A stretch of 64,000 nt of DNA from Baaleninema simplex PCC 7105 (GCF_000332355.1 NZ_KB235958.1:1061276-1125275), one strand, 5' to 3'; shown: positions 35,639-45,165, counted from the stretch's first letter. Program-made: numbers and translations. The notes: generated by a model from the letters alone, not told the origin.

Positions 35639-37261
35639 TCATTCTGACGCGGCGGATTCTGCCAAAATCTGCGCTTGTTCGACTAAACGCATAAACTCGG
35701 TGCGATAGCCTTCTGCATCTTCTCCTCGGGAATTGCGGGCTAAGTCTAACGTCTCTTCCCAAGTGGCATCGCCTTTGTAACTCGAATCCCGTAACAACAT
35801 TCCGAATTCTGCCACCGACGCGGCGAAGCGAAAATCGTCGGAGGTGGCATCGAGGCGAATTCCTTTATCGAGAAGCGGTTGGGTAATTAACTCCGATGTG
35901 TCGCCGTCGGGTTCTTTGTACCGCAATTTCACCAACATCAACTCGTCACTGTCGGCGGCTTCGGGCGAAACTTCCGTATCTTGGTATCTCAAATCATCGA
36001 CATCGGGAAGGTTGACGTCAGTTTCTGCCCCGACGGGAATCACTTCGTACAACGCCGTGACGGAATGCCCCGCCCCCAATTCTCCGGCGTCTTTGGTATC
36101 GTCGTTAAAGTCGCGATCGCTCAACAGGCGGTTTTCATAGCCGATTAATCGATACGCCAAGACTTTACTGGGGTTGAATTCCACTTGAATTTTGACATCT
36201 TTGGCGATCGTCAGCAGGGTTCCCCCGATTTCGGTGACTAACACCTTCTTGGCTTCTAGCAAACTGTCGATATAGGCGTAATTTCCGTTGCCGTGGTTCG
36301 CCATTTGTTCCATTTTGGCATCTTGTAAATTGCCCGTTCCGAAGCCTAAAACTGTTAAAAAGATGCCGTTGTCTCGCTTGTTTTCCACCAAACGCACTAA
36401 CGCCCCTTCGCTGGAAACGCCGACGTTGAAATCGCCGTCGGTAGCGAGAATCACGCGGTTGTTACCGTTTTCGATAAAATTCTCTCGGGCGAGTTCGTAG
36501 GCTTTTTCGATGCCTTCTCCGCCAGCGGTGGAACCTCCGGCTTGTAATTGGTCTAAAGCATTGAGGATAGTGTCTTTTTCGCTTCCGGGGGTAGGCGGAA
36601 GAACCACACCCGCAGCCCCGGCGTAGACAACGATCGATACGCTGTCGGATTCGTCGAGTTCGTTGACGAGAAGGCGAAAGGCAGATTTGAGTAAGGGGAG
36701 TTTGTCGGGTTGTTCCATGGAACCCGAAACGTCGAAGAGGAAGACGAGGTTACTCGGGGGGAGGTTTTCGGTGTCTACCTCTTGCCCTTGTAACCCGATT
36801 CTGACGAGTTTGTGGCTGCGATTCCAGGGGGCTTCGGAGACTTCGGTATCGATCGCAAAGGGAACGTCGCCTTCGGGTTGGGGGTAATTGTAGGAAAAAT
36901 AGTTAATCAGTTCTTCAATGCGAACGGCGTCTTTGGGGGGGAGTTGCCCCATTTCCAAAAATCGGCGAACGTTACTGTAGGAGGCGCGATCGACATCGAT
37001 CGCAAATGTCGAAAGGGGTTGCGATCGCACCAGTTGAAAGTCGTTTTCTTCAATGGGGTTGTAATCCTCCCGGTTGAAGTCTTCGGTTTCGGCGATGGGG
37101 GCTTCTGAGGCTGTTGTTCCGGCTTCTTCCGTTGCTCTATCGTAAGAGGAGAATTGCTGACGTTCGAGGGTTTCTGAGTACTCCTGTCCTCCGCAACCGA
37201 CGAGACTCTGTAAGACAACGATCGCACTTAAGACGAAAATGGGTTTGAAACGGGCGGACAT
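35639..37261 (-). CDS. VWA-domain lipoprotein (YfbK-type)
   Basis: About 540 residues. ATG 37261 starts a lipoprotein signal (IFVLSAIVVLQSLVGCGG, lipobox LVGC), so residues before it are unlikely. Next come a low-complexity linker and a YfbK N-terminal region (FAIDVDRASYSNVRRFL). The von Willebrand A domain has the MIDAS motif FLFDVSGSM, with ATDGDFNVG later. A DUF3520-type C-terminus includes DDFRFAASVAEFGMLLRDS. This kind of protein sits in the membrane and is thought to act in protein or ligand assembly with metal-dependent binding. The exact role is unknown. Confidence 0.9.
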   Translation of the reverse strand: MSARFKPIFVLSAIVVLQSLVGCGGQEYSETLERQQFSSYDRATEEAGTTASEAPIAETEDFNREDYNPIEENDFQLVRSQPLSTFAIDVDRASYSNVRRFLEMGQLPPKDAVRIEELINYFSYNYPQPEGDVPFAIDTEVSEAPWNRSHKLVRIGLQGQEVDTENLPPSNLVFLFDVSGSMEQPDKLPLLKSAFRLLVNELDESDSVSIVVYAGAAGVVLPPTPGSEKDTILNALDQLQAGGSTAGGEGIEKAYELARENFIENGNNRVILATDGDFNVGVSSEGALVRLVENKRDNGIFLTVLGFGTGNLQDAKMEQMANHGNGNYAYIDSLLEAKKVLVTEIGGTLLTIAKDVKIQVEFNPSKVLAYRLIGYENRLLSDRDFNDDTKDAGELGAGHSVTALYEVIPVGAETDVNLPDVDDLRYQDTEVSPEAADSDELMLVKLRYKEPDGDTSELITQPLLDKGIRLDATSDDFRFAASVAEFGMLLRDSSYKGDATWEETLDLARNSRGEDAEGYRTEFMRLVEQAQILAESAASE

Positions 37262-37422
37262 AATGCGTTTACCTCCAGTTGCGATCGCCTCCATGCCAAC
37301 GCTAACACGGGAATTTATCAACTGTCTCGACGGTTACGGTTTGTGAAACCGCGAAAATCTCAGGGGCGATCGCCTGCGGTAAAATCGAACTCTAGACCAA
37401 TTCTCTACGCGATCGAAACACC

Positions 37423-38262
37423 ATGCCTTACATCGGAGTGCGCGGCGTCGAACATTATTACGAATGGATTCCCGACTCGCCCCCGTCTGGAAACAAACCC
37501 GTGTTGGTGTTTTTACATGGTTGGGCGGGTTCGGCGAGATATTGGCGTTCGACGGCGGCGGCGTTGGGCGATCGCTTCGACTGTTTGCTTTACGATATGC
37601 GAGGATTCGGGCGTTCTCGGCTTCCGAAATCCGTGAGTCTCGATTACGAATTGGAAACCTACGCCGACGATTTGGCGGTGTTTTTGGACGAAATGGGACT
37701 CGATCGCGTTTCTCTCAACGCGCATTCGATGGGGGCGTCGATCGCGACGTTATTTCTCAATCGCTACCCAGAACGGATCGATCGCGCCATTCTCACCTGT
37801 AGCGGCATTTTTGAATATAACGAAAAGGAATTTACGACGTTCCACAAATTCGGAAAACTCGTCGTTCAGTTTCGTCCCAAATGGCTGGCGTCGATTCCTT
37901 TAATGGATCGAATTTTTATGGCACGTTTCCTCAAACGCGAAATTCCCTCGACAGAACGTCGCGCGTTTTTGGCGGATTTTTTAATGGCAGATTACGAGGC
38001 GGCGTTGGGAACGATTTATACGTCGGTGAGTCAAAAAGCGGCTGAAACGATGCCCGGTGAATTTTCTCAGGTTCGGGTTCCAACGCTGTTGGTTTCGGGG
38101 GAATTCGACCAGATTATCCCGGCTAAAATGGGACAAGAAGCGGTTGAGAAAAACGAAAGTAAAATTATTCAATACGTGATGCTTCCCAATACGGCGCATT
38201 TTCCCATGTTGGAAGACGCCCCGAATTATTTAAAAATCGTCCGCGAATTTCTCGAAGTTTAA
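37423..38262 (+). CDS. Alpha/beta hydrolase
   Basis: A 279-residue hydrolase. The oxyanion region is VLVFLHGWAGSARYWRS. The nucleophile elbow is LNAHSMGASIA (Ser, about residue 104). The acid Asp is in LLVSGEFDQIIP, and the final His is in MLPNTAHFPMLED. The catalytic triad is thus complete. Substrate unknown; it resembles esterases and C-C bond hydrolases of the family. Solitary gene divergent from the VWA lipoprotein. Confidence 0.9.
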   Translation: MPYIGVRGVEHYYEWIPDSPPSGNKPVLVFLHGWAGSARYWRSTAAALGDRFDCLLYDMRGFGRSRLPKSVSLDYELETYADDLAVFLDEMGLDRVSLNAHSMGASIATLFLNRYPERIDRAILTCSGIFEYNEKEFTTFHKFGKLVVQFRPKWLASIPLMDRIFMARFLKREIPSTERRAFLADFLMADYEAALGTIYTSVSQKAAETMPGEFSQVRVPTLLVSGEFDQIIPAKMGQEAVEKNESKIIQYVMLPNTAHFPMLEDAPNYLKIVREFLEV

Positions 38263-38335
38263 CAGTTCGCGATCAATTACTCAGTAGGGTTTCTCAGCAA
38301 GTGGCGACTTCCCAGCGTTTTTTTTGGAAAGGGCG

Positions 38336-38368
38336 AGATCCCCGGCATCTCCGAGATGCCAGGGATCT
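38336..38368. repeat. 33-bp palindromic repeat, copy 3 (possible terminator)
   Basis: Arms AGATCCCCGGCATCT and AGATGCCAGGGATCT with one mismatch. It lies between the convergent hydrolase and hmx genes, the same context as copy 1. Confidence 0.85.
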
Positions 38369-38396
38369 TATTAAGTGAAGTCAACACTCACAATGC

Positions 38397-38669
38397 CTAA
38401 TCGTGTTTCCACAACAACCGCAACGCAATCAAGGCAAATCCCAACGCTGCAAAACCTTTGAGAAGCTGTGTCGGCAGCAGTTGCGCGACGCCTTCCCCCG
38501 CGAGAACGCCTAAAAAACTCGCCAAAAGTAACGCCCCCGCCGTTCCAAAAAAGACGGCTTGAGGCGATTTAGAACTTCCGCTGAGGGCGATCGCTGCCAG
38601 TTGGCTTTTATCGCCAAGTTCGGAAATAAAAACTGCGAAGAACGTCAATCCTAGTAAGTTCAAATCCAT
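38397..38669 (-). CDS. TMEM165/GDT1-family half-transporter
   Basis: A 90-residue membrane protein with three hydrophobic segments and the family motif E-x-G-D-K-(S/T) in FISELGDKSQLAAI. It is half the size of the usual TMEM165 proteins, which have two such motifs. The gene directly upstream encodes the other half. In cyanobacteria such pairs (Hmx1/Hmx2) form a manganese exporter. Function is inferred from family and pairing. Confidence 0.88.
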   Translation of the reverse strand: MDLNLLGLTFFAVFISELGDKSQLAAIALSGSSKSPQAVFFGTAGALLLASFLGVLAGEGVAQLLPTQLLKGFAALGFALIALRLLWKHD

Positions 38670-38721
38670 TTGTTTTCTCGAACGTTAAAACTTAGAAGTC
38701 TTCTCAAATTCTTGCGAAACG

Positions 38722-39081
38722 TTAGGTGTAAATCGTTTCACCTAGCAGCAAAATGGAAATGAAAATGAGGAGAACGGCGGCGAGAGTTTCGATCGTGTCT
38801 TCCGACACGCGATTGGCTAACCAACGACCGAGGAGAACGCCGATTAAACTGGTGAGGACGAGGGCGGAACCCGCACCGAGAAACACTACCCAAGGCGATT
38901 TCGATTCCGCCGTCATTAACAATGTGGTGAGTTGGGTTTTATCCCCCATTTCAGCAAGAAAAATGGTGAAGAAGGTGGAACCGAAGACGGTCACAGCCGA
39001 TCGCGAAATTCCGTTTTTCGGCGTTTCGGAGGATTGGGGGGCGTCGGTGGTGGGTTCGGGAGTCGGGGTCGAGGTTTTCAC
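38722..39081 (-). CDS. TMEM165/GDT1-family half-transporter (partner)
   Basis: A 119-residue protein with a cytoplasmic Pro/Thr-rich N-terminus followed by three membrane segments. The motif is FLAEMGDKTQLTTLL. It precedes the partner gene by 53 bases in the same direction, so the two are probably co-expressed and assemble into a heteromeric cation (Mn2+/Ca2+) exporter. GTG 39081 is the only sensible start, and no strong ribosome site is seen. Confidence 0.86.
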   Translation of the reverse strand: MKTSTPTPEPTTDAPQSSETPKNGISRSAVTVFGSTFFTIFLAEMGDKTQLTTLLMTAESKSPWVVFLGAGSALVLTSLIGVLLGRWLANRVSEDTIETLAAVLLIFISILLLGETIYT

Positions 39082-39156
39082 GGGTGATGGCTGCGATCGA
39101 AAACTTCAAGTGTTGTAACACTTGTTGTAATTTTACAAAGAATTGGGTAATTTGGC

Positions 39157-39528
39157 TTAGCGAGGGCGCAGGATGCGAGGGATTCCCACAGCACGATCGA
39201 ACTTTAACCGTTCTAAGCTGCGATCGCCATAAATGTCGTCGATATGTTCCCGACAGCATTCGATGGCGAATTCGTTTAAGTCCTGGCGATCGATCCCGTA
39301 GCGACGTTCGTATTCCTCGGCGTCAACTCGACAGAATGCGGGGCGATCGTCGTAAATCCGACATTCTCGGGTTTGGCGATCGAAATTGCGACACCAACCG
39401 TCGGATTCCACGAGGCTGAGATACTGTTGGAGTTCGTCAGCGGTTAGATAATCTTCTAAATCCGGTCGTTCGTCCGGGGCGAGGTAGCAACACGCTCCAC
39501 ATTGTTTGATACATTGCCAGGTAGCCAC
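39157..39528 (-). CDS. YkgJ-family cysteine cluster protein
   Basis: A 123-residue protein with Cys spacing of the zinc or iron-sulfur cluster family: CIKQCGACCYLAP near the start, then CRIYDDRPAFCRVD, then CCREH. This is the usual set for UPF0153/YkgJ proteins. Metal and role are not established for the family. It starts at a GTG upstream of the exporter pair in the same orientation. Confidence 0.88.
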   Translation of the reverse strand: MATWQCIKQCGACCYLAPDERPDLEDYLTADELQQYLSLVESDGWCRNFDRQTRECRIYDDRPAFCRVDAEEYERRYGIDRQDLNEFAIECCREHIDDIYGDRSLERLKFDRAVGIPRILRPR

Positions 39529-39776
39529 GCGATCGCTCTCCTAGGGTCGAGGGTCTATATCGAGCTTAGCGGGTTTTCGCCGTCTCTGTCGCAGCGGTTC
39601 CGGGGGAGGAGAGACGGAATCCTGGGAAAATCTGGGGGCGATCGTCATTATCTTTCGATTTTTTGTATAGTTTTGTAAACTTTATTAAAATCCGACGGGG
39701 CTAAGCCAGTAAGATGTTAAACGGCATTTACAGCGATTTATAATTTAGCCCTGTTTCGTCCGATTGGGAGAACTCT

Positions 39777-39896
39777 ATGGAAGCTTTAGCATCAATTAAC
39801 TGGGAACCCATTATTCAATTAACGCTGGTGGGTCTGATCGTGGTCGCTGGTCCTTTGGTGGTTTTCGTTCTCGCCTTTCGAGGCGGCGACCTCTAA
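39777..39896 (+). CDS. psb30: Photosystem II protein Psb30 (Ycf12)
   Basis: A 39-residue single-span protein, found by direct reading because it is short. [20 protein letters not shown] leads into a hydrophobic span with the AGPLVVF core and ends in RGGDL, the Psb30/Ycf12 signature. It binds at the edge of the photosystem II core and stabilises it. GGGAG lies nine bases before the ATG. An intrinsic terminator follows at 39935-39964. Confidence 0.85.
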   Translation: MEALASINWEPIIQLTLVGLIVVAGPLVVFVLAFRGGDL

Positions 39897-39934
39897 AACG
39901 GTCTTTACATTTATCGTTCTGTTCCTCCACCTTG

Positions 39935-39964
39935 GCTCGATCGACTTGTGCGATCGAGCTTTTT
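39935..39964 (+). terminator. Intrinsic terminator of psb30
   Basis: Stem GCTCGATCG (39935-39943) and CGATCGAGC (39951-39959), loop ACTTGTG, followed by TTTTT. Confidence 0.85.
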
Positions 39965-40247
39965 CCGCTATCGGCAAGACAAACTATAAAATGGAGGAAC
40001 ACTCCTTGAGTGCGATCTCCAAATCACGCAATACCAAAATTGCACTCTGAGTTCCAAGGATCTCGATCGTGATGTGTATCGTCGATCGAGTTAATCAACT
40101 GAATTCTATCAAATCTGGGATTACCATTCAAAACATAAACCCAATACTCTAATTATATCATTTATCATTTTCTATTGAGATCCGTTTTTGTATCTTGCGG
40201 AATTTGCGGATTTCTTTGAGTTCAAGAACGTCATATCAAGTCATCCA

Positions 40248-41459
40248 ATGACTAAACCGACTATTGCCAGAATCGAACAACTCAAGGTCAAAAATTATCG
40301 CGCCCTTCACAATCTCGAACTCAGAGACATTACACCGCTGACGGTCTTTCTCGGTCCCAACGGTAGCGGCAAATCCACAATATTTGACGTATTTGCCTTT
40401 CTGTCGGAATGCTTTCAACTCGGTCTCCGACGTGCCTGGGACCGACGCGGACGCTTCCGCGAACTTCGGACGCGAGGTGCAACGGGTCCGATTTCCTTTG
40501 AGTTAAAATACCGCGAAAACGATCGAACTCCGCCGATTACCTACTTTTTGGCAATCGAAGAAAATCAACGAGGTCCTTATATTGCGGAAGAATGGTTGCA
40601 ATGGAGGCGCGGAAAACGCTTCGGCGCACCGTTTAAATTTCTCGACTTCAAAGAGGGTAAAGGTCGAGTGATTAGTGGTGAAATGCCAGAAGAACAGGAC
40701 GAACGCATTTCACAAGAGTTAGATAGTGCCGATATTTTAGCAGTCAATACCCTCGGACAATTTGCTAGCAATCCTCGCGTTAGTGCTTTGCGACGATTTA
40801 TTAGTGGCTGGTATCTATCTTATCTCACCATCGATACCGCACGGAGTACCCCTGAAGCCGGTCCCCAGGAACGCTTATCCGAAATCGGAGACAACCTACC
40901 TAACGTCATACAATACCTCAAAGAACAACATCCCGAACGGCTCGATCGCATCCTTAAAACCCTCGTAAGACGCATTCCACGTCTCGAACGCATCGACGCC
41001 GAAATGATGTTGGACGGACGACTTCTGCTTCAAATTAAAGATGCTCCTTTTCAACAACCTATTCTGGCAAAATTTGCCTCTGATGGCACTCTTAAAATGC
41101 TATCTTATCTAACAGTTCTGTACGATCCCGATCCGCCTCAACTCATCGGAATTGAAGAACCTGAAAACCATCTCCATCCCCGTTTGCTACCCGAACTCGC
41201 TGAAGAGTGTCGAACGGCGTCCGGTCAAAGTCAACTGATGGTTACAACCCATTCTCCTTATTTCGTCGATGGCTTGCGTCCTAACGAACTTTGGGTACTG
41301 TATCGCGACGAACGCGGTTTTACACAAGCGAAAAGAGCTGCGGATATGCGTGGAGTCTGCGAAGCAATTGATAACGGTGCAACGCTGGGAAACCTTTGGA
41401 TGGAGGATTTTTTTGAATTTGGAAATCCTTTAAAAAATCATGGTACACCGAGAATTTAA
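40248..41459 (+). CDS. AAA_21-type ATPase, partner of a DUF4276 protein
   Basis: About 403 residues, COG4637-like. The Walker A motif is [14 protein letters not shown] (about residue 33). Walker B and the ABC-type D-loop are [20 protein letters not shown], and the switch is [16 protein letters not shown] 40248 ([20 protein letters not shown]) is chosen because the family starts there; a TTG at 40188 in frame is less likely. Such ATPases pair with small TOPRIM-like proteins in OLD-type or abortive-infection defence. The partner lies 75 bases downstream. Confidence 0.87.
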   Translation: MTKPTIARIEQLKVKNYRALHNLELRDITPLTVFLGPNGSGKSTIFDVFAFLSECFQLGLRRAWDRRGRFRELRTRGATGPISFELKYRENDRTPPITYFLAIEENQRGPYIAEEWLQWRRGKRFGAPFKFLDFKEGKGRVISGEMPEEQDERISQELDSADILAVNTLGQFASNPRVSALRRFISGWYLSYLTIDTARSTPEAGPQERLSEIGDNLPNVIQYLKEQHPERLDRILKTLVRRIPRLERIDAEMMLDGRLLLQIKDAPFQQPILAKFASDGTLKMLSYLTVLYDPDPPQLIGIEEPENHLHPRLLPELAEECRTASGQSQLMVTTHSPYFVDGLRPNELWVLYRDERGFTQAKRAADMRGVCEAIDNGATLGNLWMEDFFEFGNPLKNHGTPRI

Positions 41460-41534
41460 AAAATAGAATTTAAGTAATTCTAAAACGTGAATTTGGTGTT
41501 TTCTAAAAAGGCAAGTTGACGCAAAAATTAACTC

Positions 41535-42158
41535 ATGTCGGTTCATATCGAATTTTTAGTAGAAGAATACTCGGCTGAAGTGGCTCTTGAAAATTTACTT
41601 CTGAAGTTTTTGCCCGAAGATGTAACGTTTCAAATTCATGCTTTTCAAGGGAAACGCGATCTTCTCAAAAAACTCCCCGATCGCCTCCGAGGATATCGTG
41701 CTTGGATACCCGAAAATTATCGTATTGTGGTGTTGTGCGATCGAGATAACGATAACTGTTTCGATTTAAAACAGACCTTAGAACAGCAAGCTATTTTATG
41801 TGGTTTTACTACGAAAAGTAATTATCCAAGCGATGACTTTGTCGTTCTTAACCGTATTGCGATCGAAGAACTCGAAGCCTGGTTTCTCGGCGATGCGGAT
41901 GCTATTACGAAAGCTTATCCTAAGATTCTGCCTAAATTTGCGACTCAAAAACGCTATCGACACCCCGATGAAATTGTGGGAGCTTGGGAAGCTCTTGAAA
42001 AATTATTGCAAAGTAAAAACTATCATCCCGGTGGATTGAATAAAGTAGAAGCGGCTCGCGCTATCTCGAAAGAAATGCAGCCCAATTTGAATCGATCGCC
42101 CAGTTTTCAATGCTTTTTTTCTGGGATAAAATTAATTTTAAAAACAGATAATTTGTAA
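41535..42158 (+). CDS. DUF4276-family protein (TOPRIM-like defence partner)
   Basis: A 207-residue protein with the DUF4276 signatures FLVEEYSAEVALENLL, then IVVLCDRDNDNC (acidic D-x-D-x-D) and NRIAIEELEAWFLGDADAI. The first Glu and the Asp cluster fit a metal-binding TOPRIM-like site. It always occurs next to an ATPase of the preceding type, so it is the likely effector. A strong terminator begins at its stop codon. Confidence 0.86.
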   Translation: MSVHIEFLVEEYSAEVALENLLLKFLPEDVTFQIHAFQGKRDLLKKLPDRLRGYRAWIPENYRIVVLCDRDNDNCFDLKQTLEQQAILCGFTTKSNYPSDDFVVLNRIAIEELEAWFLGDADAITKAYPKILPKFATQKRYRHPDEIVGAWEALEKLLQSKNYHPGGLNKVEAARAISKEMQPNLNRSPSFQCFFSGIKLILKTDNL

Positions 42159-42189
42159 CCCCATTTCCAAAAAAATGGGGTTAATTTTT
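42156..42189 (+). terminator. Intrinsic terminator of the ATPase-DUF4276 pair
   Basis: Arms TAACCCCATTT (42156-42166) and AAATGGGGTTA (42173-42183) followed by ATTTTTG. The hairpin starts in the stop codon of the DUF4276 gene. It may also serve recJ, which converges. Confidence 0.85.
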
Positions 42190-42212
42190 GAAGGAACTTT
42201 TTCGATTTTTAA

Positions 42213-44681
42213 CTAAACTTGCAACGCTTGCATGGCTACTTTAATTAAATCGAAAAAACGCTTTTGTCGAACGTTGACCGTTTTCGCATCCTCGCGACTC
42301 GTTCCGAGTAACCCCGTTCCACTACCCTGTCGAACCGCGAGAACTTGACCGCGATCGTTGCGAATTCGGAGTTCTTTTCCATTTTGGAGTTCGTACAAAC
42401 CGCATTGATATACGCGATCGCGATAGTCGAATTTGGCAATTTTGGGCGCAGACGGTTGAGGTTTGGGCGCTGGCGTTTCGGTTGTCGAATCGTCTACGCT
42501 TGCTTTTTCCGAGTTTGAATCTTCCGAGGGTAACTCTTCCGCAGTCGAATCTTCAAAAGTTAAGTCTTCAGATTTGGGAACTTCTGAAATTGCATCGTCT
42601 ATGCTTACCTCTTCCGAGGTCGAATCTTCAGAAGTCGAAGCTTCAGAGGTTAAATCTTCAGATTTTGAAAGTTCTGCGATCGCCTCTTCTTTTTGTAACT
42701 CTTCAGAAGTCGAAGCTTCAGAGGTTAAATCTTCAGATTTTGAAAGTTCTGCGATCGCCTCTTCTTTTTGTAACTCTTCAGAAGTCAAATCCTCAGAGGT
42801 CGAATCTTTCGAGAGGGATTCTTCAGATTTTAAATCTTCCAAGATGGAATCGTCTACGCTTGCTTCTTCGACATTGACTGATTCAGAGGGGGACGGTTTC
42901 GCATCTGCCGTCAATTCCACCCCATCTGGAAGTCGCGCCCCGACGATTTCAAGTTCGATCGCCCGTTCGCCGCTCCAGTTATTTTCCCGTAGCTTGTAGG
43001 CTAAATCCACCCGCGTTGGCAGCGGAAAATAATCCCCCCAACGCCACGCGATCGCCTTTTTCTCCGTGCCGTTCTCGTCGGCGACGGTTAACTTCAAATG
43101 TCCTTTTCCTACGATTCTCTGTTCCGCGACGCGCAGGTTATGCGTCCAAAAGACTGGTTCCGGGTTGCCGATGCCACAGGGATGCAAGCGATCGATCTTT
43201 GCGTATAACGTCGAATTCGCCCCCTCTAACTCCAGATGGCTGTCGATCGTCACGCGGGGTTTGAGATGATGCGGTTCCAAACACTGACAGGCGAACTCAC
43301 TCAAGCGAGATCGAAATGCCTCGAGATTTTCCTCGGGTAGCGAAAACCCACCCGCCGCAGGGTGTCCGCCGTGTTTCGAGAGTAAATCTTTGCAGTATTC
43401 CAACGCCTCGAAAACGTTAAATTCAGGGATTCCCCGCGCCGAACCGCGAACCTGCTGCTTTTCCTCATCTTCGTAGGTACAAATAAACACCGGAACCCCG
43501 TACCGTTCCACCAACCGCGACGCGACGATCCCGATGACCCCGTGATGCCAACCGTCGGAAAGGGGAACCAGAATCCGCGTTTCCAACAGGTCGATTTCCG
43601 AAGTTTCGCACCATTCGATCGCTTCCCGTTCGATGTCGTGGCACATCCCCTGACGGGTTTGATTGATTTGTTCGCACTGCATCGCCCGTTCTAGGGCAAT
43701 ACCCGTATCGTCCGTCGAAAGTAACTCGATGACCAACTGAGGATCGCCGATGCGTCCGACGGCGTTGATCCGAGGTCCCAAGCGAAAGCCGATCGCGTCC
43801 GGTTTCAGAGCTTTCTCGCCCTTTTCCGTGGTTCCCGACACTTGCATCAACGCCTGAATTCCAGGAATCGTCGAGTGAGGCAGCAATCCCAACCCCTGTT
43901 TGACCCAATGGCGGTTGACCCCCGACAGCGGCGCGAGATCGGCGATCGTTCCCAAGGTCAACAGTTCTAACAGGGGCAACCGTAACTCGTCGAGATGTCC
44001 CAACTGTTCGGCAACGTGCATCGCCAACATATACGCCACGCCCACCCCTGCCATGCCGCGATAGGGGGAATCGGCGCGGGTCATTTTCGGGTTGAGAATC
44101 GCGCTGGCCAGGGGAATTTCCGGCGGTAAGTCGTGGTGGTCGGTCACGATGATTTCCATCCCCAATTCTCGGGCTTCTTCGACGGGATCGTGGGCGCTAA
44201 TGCCGTTATCGACGGTGATAATGAGACCGACGCCTTTTTCGTGGAGTTCGCGGACGATGCGGGAGTTGATGCCGTAGCCGTCCGTCATGCGGCTGGGAAT
44301 GGCATATTCGACGTTGGCGCCGCAGGTTCGCAACGCCCGCAGGAGTAAGGCGGTGCTGGTCATGCCGTCGGCGTCGTAGTCGCCGCAAATGGCGATGAGT
44401 CGTCCGGCTTCGCGCATTTCCCGAATGAGGTCGTAACTGATGCCCAAGTCGGGGAAGTCGTCGATAAACCGAGGCAGTTCGAGGGTTTCGGGATTTAAGA
44501 AAATTTGGGCGCTTTCGGGGGTATCGAAGCCGCGATCGATCAGGACGCGGGCAAGAACTTCGGGGAGATCGAGGGTTTGGGCGAGTTCCCGAGTGCGATT
44601 CTCTTCGGGATCGTGGAGATGCCACCGTTGGGGTGGGAGTTTTGGGGTGATGGAAAAGCGGGCAGGAGCGCGATCGAGCAT
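42213..44681 (-). CDS. recJ: Single-stranded-DNA-specific exonuclease RecJ
   Basis: An 822-residue 5'-3' exonuclease that acts on single-stranded DNA in recombination and mismatch repair. Motifs of the DHH family: AICGDYDADGMTSTALL, TVDNGISAHDP, IVTDHHDLPPEI and GHPAAGGFSLP (DHHA1). The catalytic core is normal. Unusual is a region of about 140 residues (about 608-745) made of Ser/Glu/Asp-rich repeats (SEDLTSEASTSEELQKEEA), inserted before a conserved C-terminal domain (FDYRDRVYQCGLYELQNGKE). It includes a perfect 75-bp tandem duplication. Confidence 0.95.
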   Translation of the reverse strand: MLDRAPARFSITPKLPPQRWHLHDPEENRTRELAQTLDLPEVLARVLIDRGFDTPESAQIFLNPETLELPRFIDDFPDLGISYDLIREMREAGRLIAICGDYDADGMTSTALLLRALRTCGANVEYAIPSRMTDGYGINSRIVRELHEKGVGLIITVDNGISAHDPVEEARELGMEIIVTDHHDLPPEIPLASAILNPKMTRADSPYRGMAGVGVAYMLAMHVAEQLGHLDELRLPLLELLTLGTIADLAPLSGVNRHWVKQGLGLLPHSTIPGIQALMQVSGTTEKGEKALKPDAIGFRLGPRINAVGRIGDPQLVIELLSTDDTGIALERAMQCEQINQTRQGMCHDIEREAIEWCETSEIDLLETRILVPLSDGWHHGVIGIVASRLVERYGVPVFICTYEDEEKQQVRGSARGIPEFNVFEALEYCKDLLSKHGGHPAAGGFSLPEENLEAFRSRLSEFACQCLEPHHLKPRVTIDSHLELEGANSTLYAKIDRLHPCGIGNPEPVFWTHNLRVAEQRIVGKGHLKLTVADENGTEKKAIAWRWGDYFPLPTRVDLAYKLRENNWSGERAIELEIVGARLPDGVELTADAKPSPSESVNVEEASVDDSILEDLKSEESLSKDSTSEDLTSEELQKEEAIAELSKSEDLTSEASTSEELQKEEAIAELSKSEDLTSEASTSEDSTSEEVSIDDAISEVPKSEDLTFEDSTAEELPSEDSNSEKASVDDSTTETPAPKPQPSAPKIAKFDYRDRVYQCGLYELQNGKELRIRNDRGQVLAVRQGSGTGLLGTSREDAKTVNVRQKRFFDLIKVAMQALQV
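42631..42780. repeat. Perfect 75-bp tandem duplication within recJ
   Basis: Units 42631-42705 and 42706-42780 are identical, 25 codons each, so the reading frame is kept. Each unit contains a GCGATCGC octamer. Flanking DNA holds more diverged TCTTCAGAG-type repeats. Confidence 0.95.
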
Positions 44682-44760
44682 TGAGGCGTTGGGGTGGCGT
44701 TAATGTTCAGACTTATCACACTGGCTGTCTGGCTTCAATAGGCTGCCTTGGAAAATCGGG

Positions 44761-44799
44761 TTCACCACAGAGGCACGGAGGACACAGAGAGACACAGAC
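44761..44799. repeat. Dispersed TTCACCACAGAG repeat, reverse copy
   Basis: Begins TTCACCACAGAGGCACGGAG, the reverse complement of the repeat seen at 5005-5037 and twice near 25.3-25.6 kb. Confidence 0.75.
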
Positions 44800-45107
44800 A
44801 GGTCGGGTGTGTTTTGGTGTCGATCGAGCTTTGGGGTTTTGCCAACAGCCTGAATTCGCCGGAAGCACCGTTTCACAACACCCGACACAGAGAACACAGA
44901 GAGACTGAGAGAGGATATCGATCGCGTTTGAGATCGAACGGGGGCGACTTTGGGGTATAGTAGTAAGTCGCCTTGGATTTAGACTGGGTGGGGGCGTCAC
45001 GTCCCCGAATCGGTCGATATCAGGCACAAGAGACGGCATCGATCGCCCTCGCTGCGACGGTTGGTTTGAGGGGCGATCGAACGTTCACTCCTTGCTTCGG
45101 GCGGTTG

Positions 45108-45165
45108 GATTCGACGGCTCGAACGCCACTGTGACCATTTCGACGGCTCGAACGCCACTGTGACC
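45108..45165. repeat. 29-bp tandem repeat just upstream of rpsF
   Basis: Two exact copies (45108-45136 and 45137-45165) of a unit starting TTCGACGGCTCGAACGCCAC. They end 23 bases before the rpsF start codon, in the likely leader. They could be a regulatory duplication or replication slippage. Confidence 0.9.
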
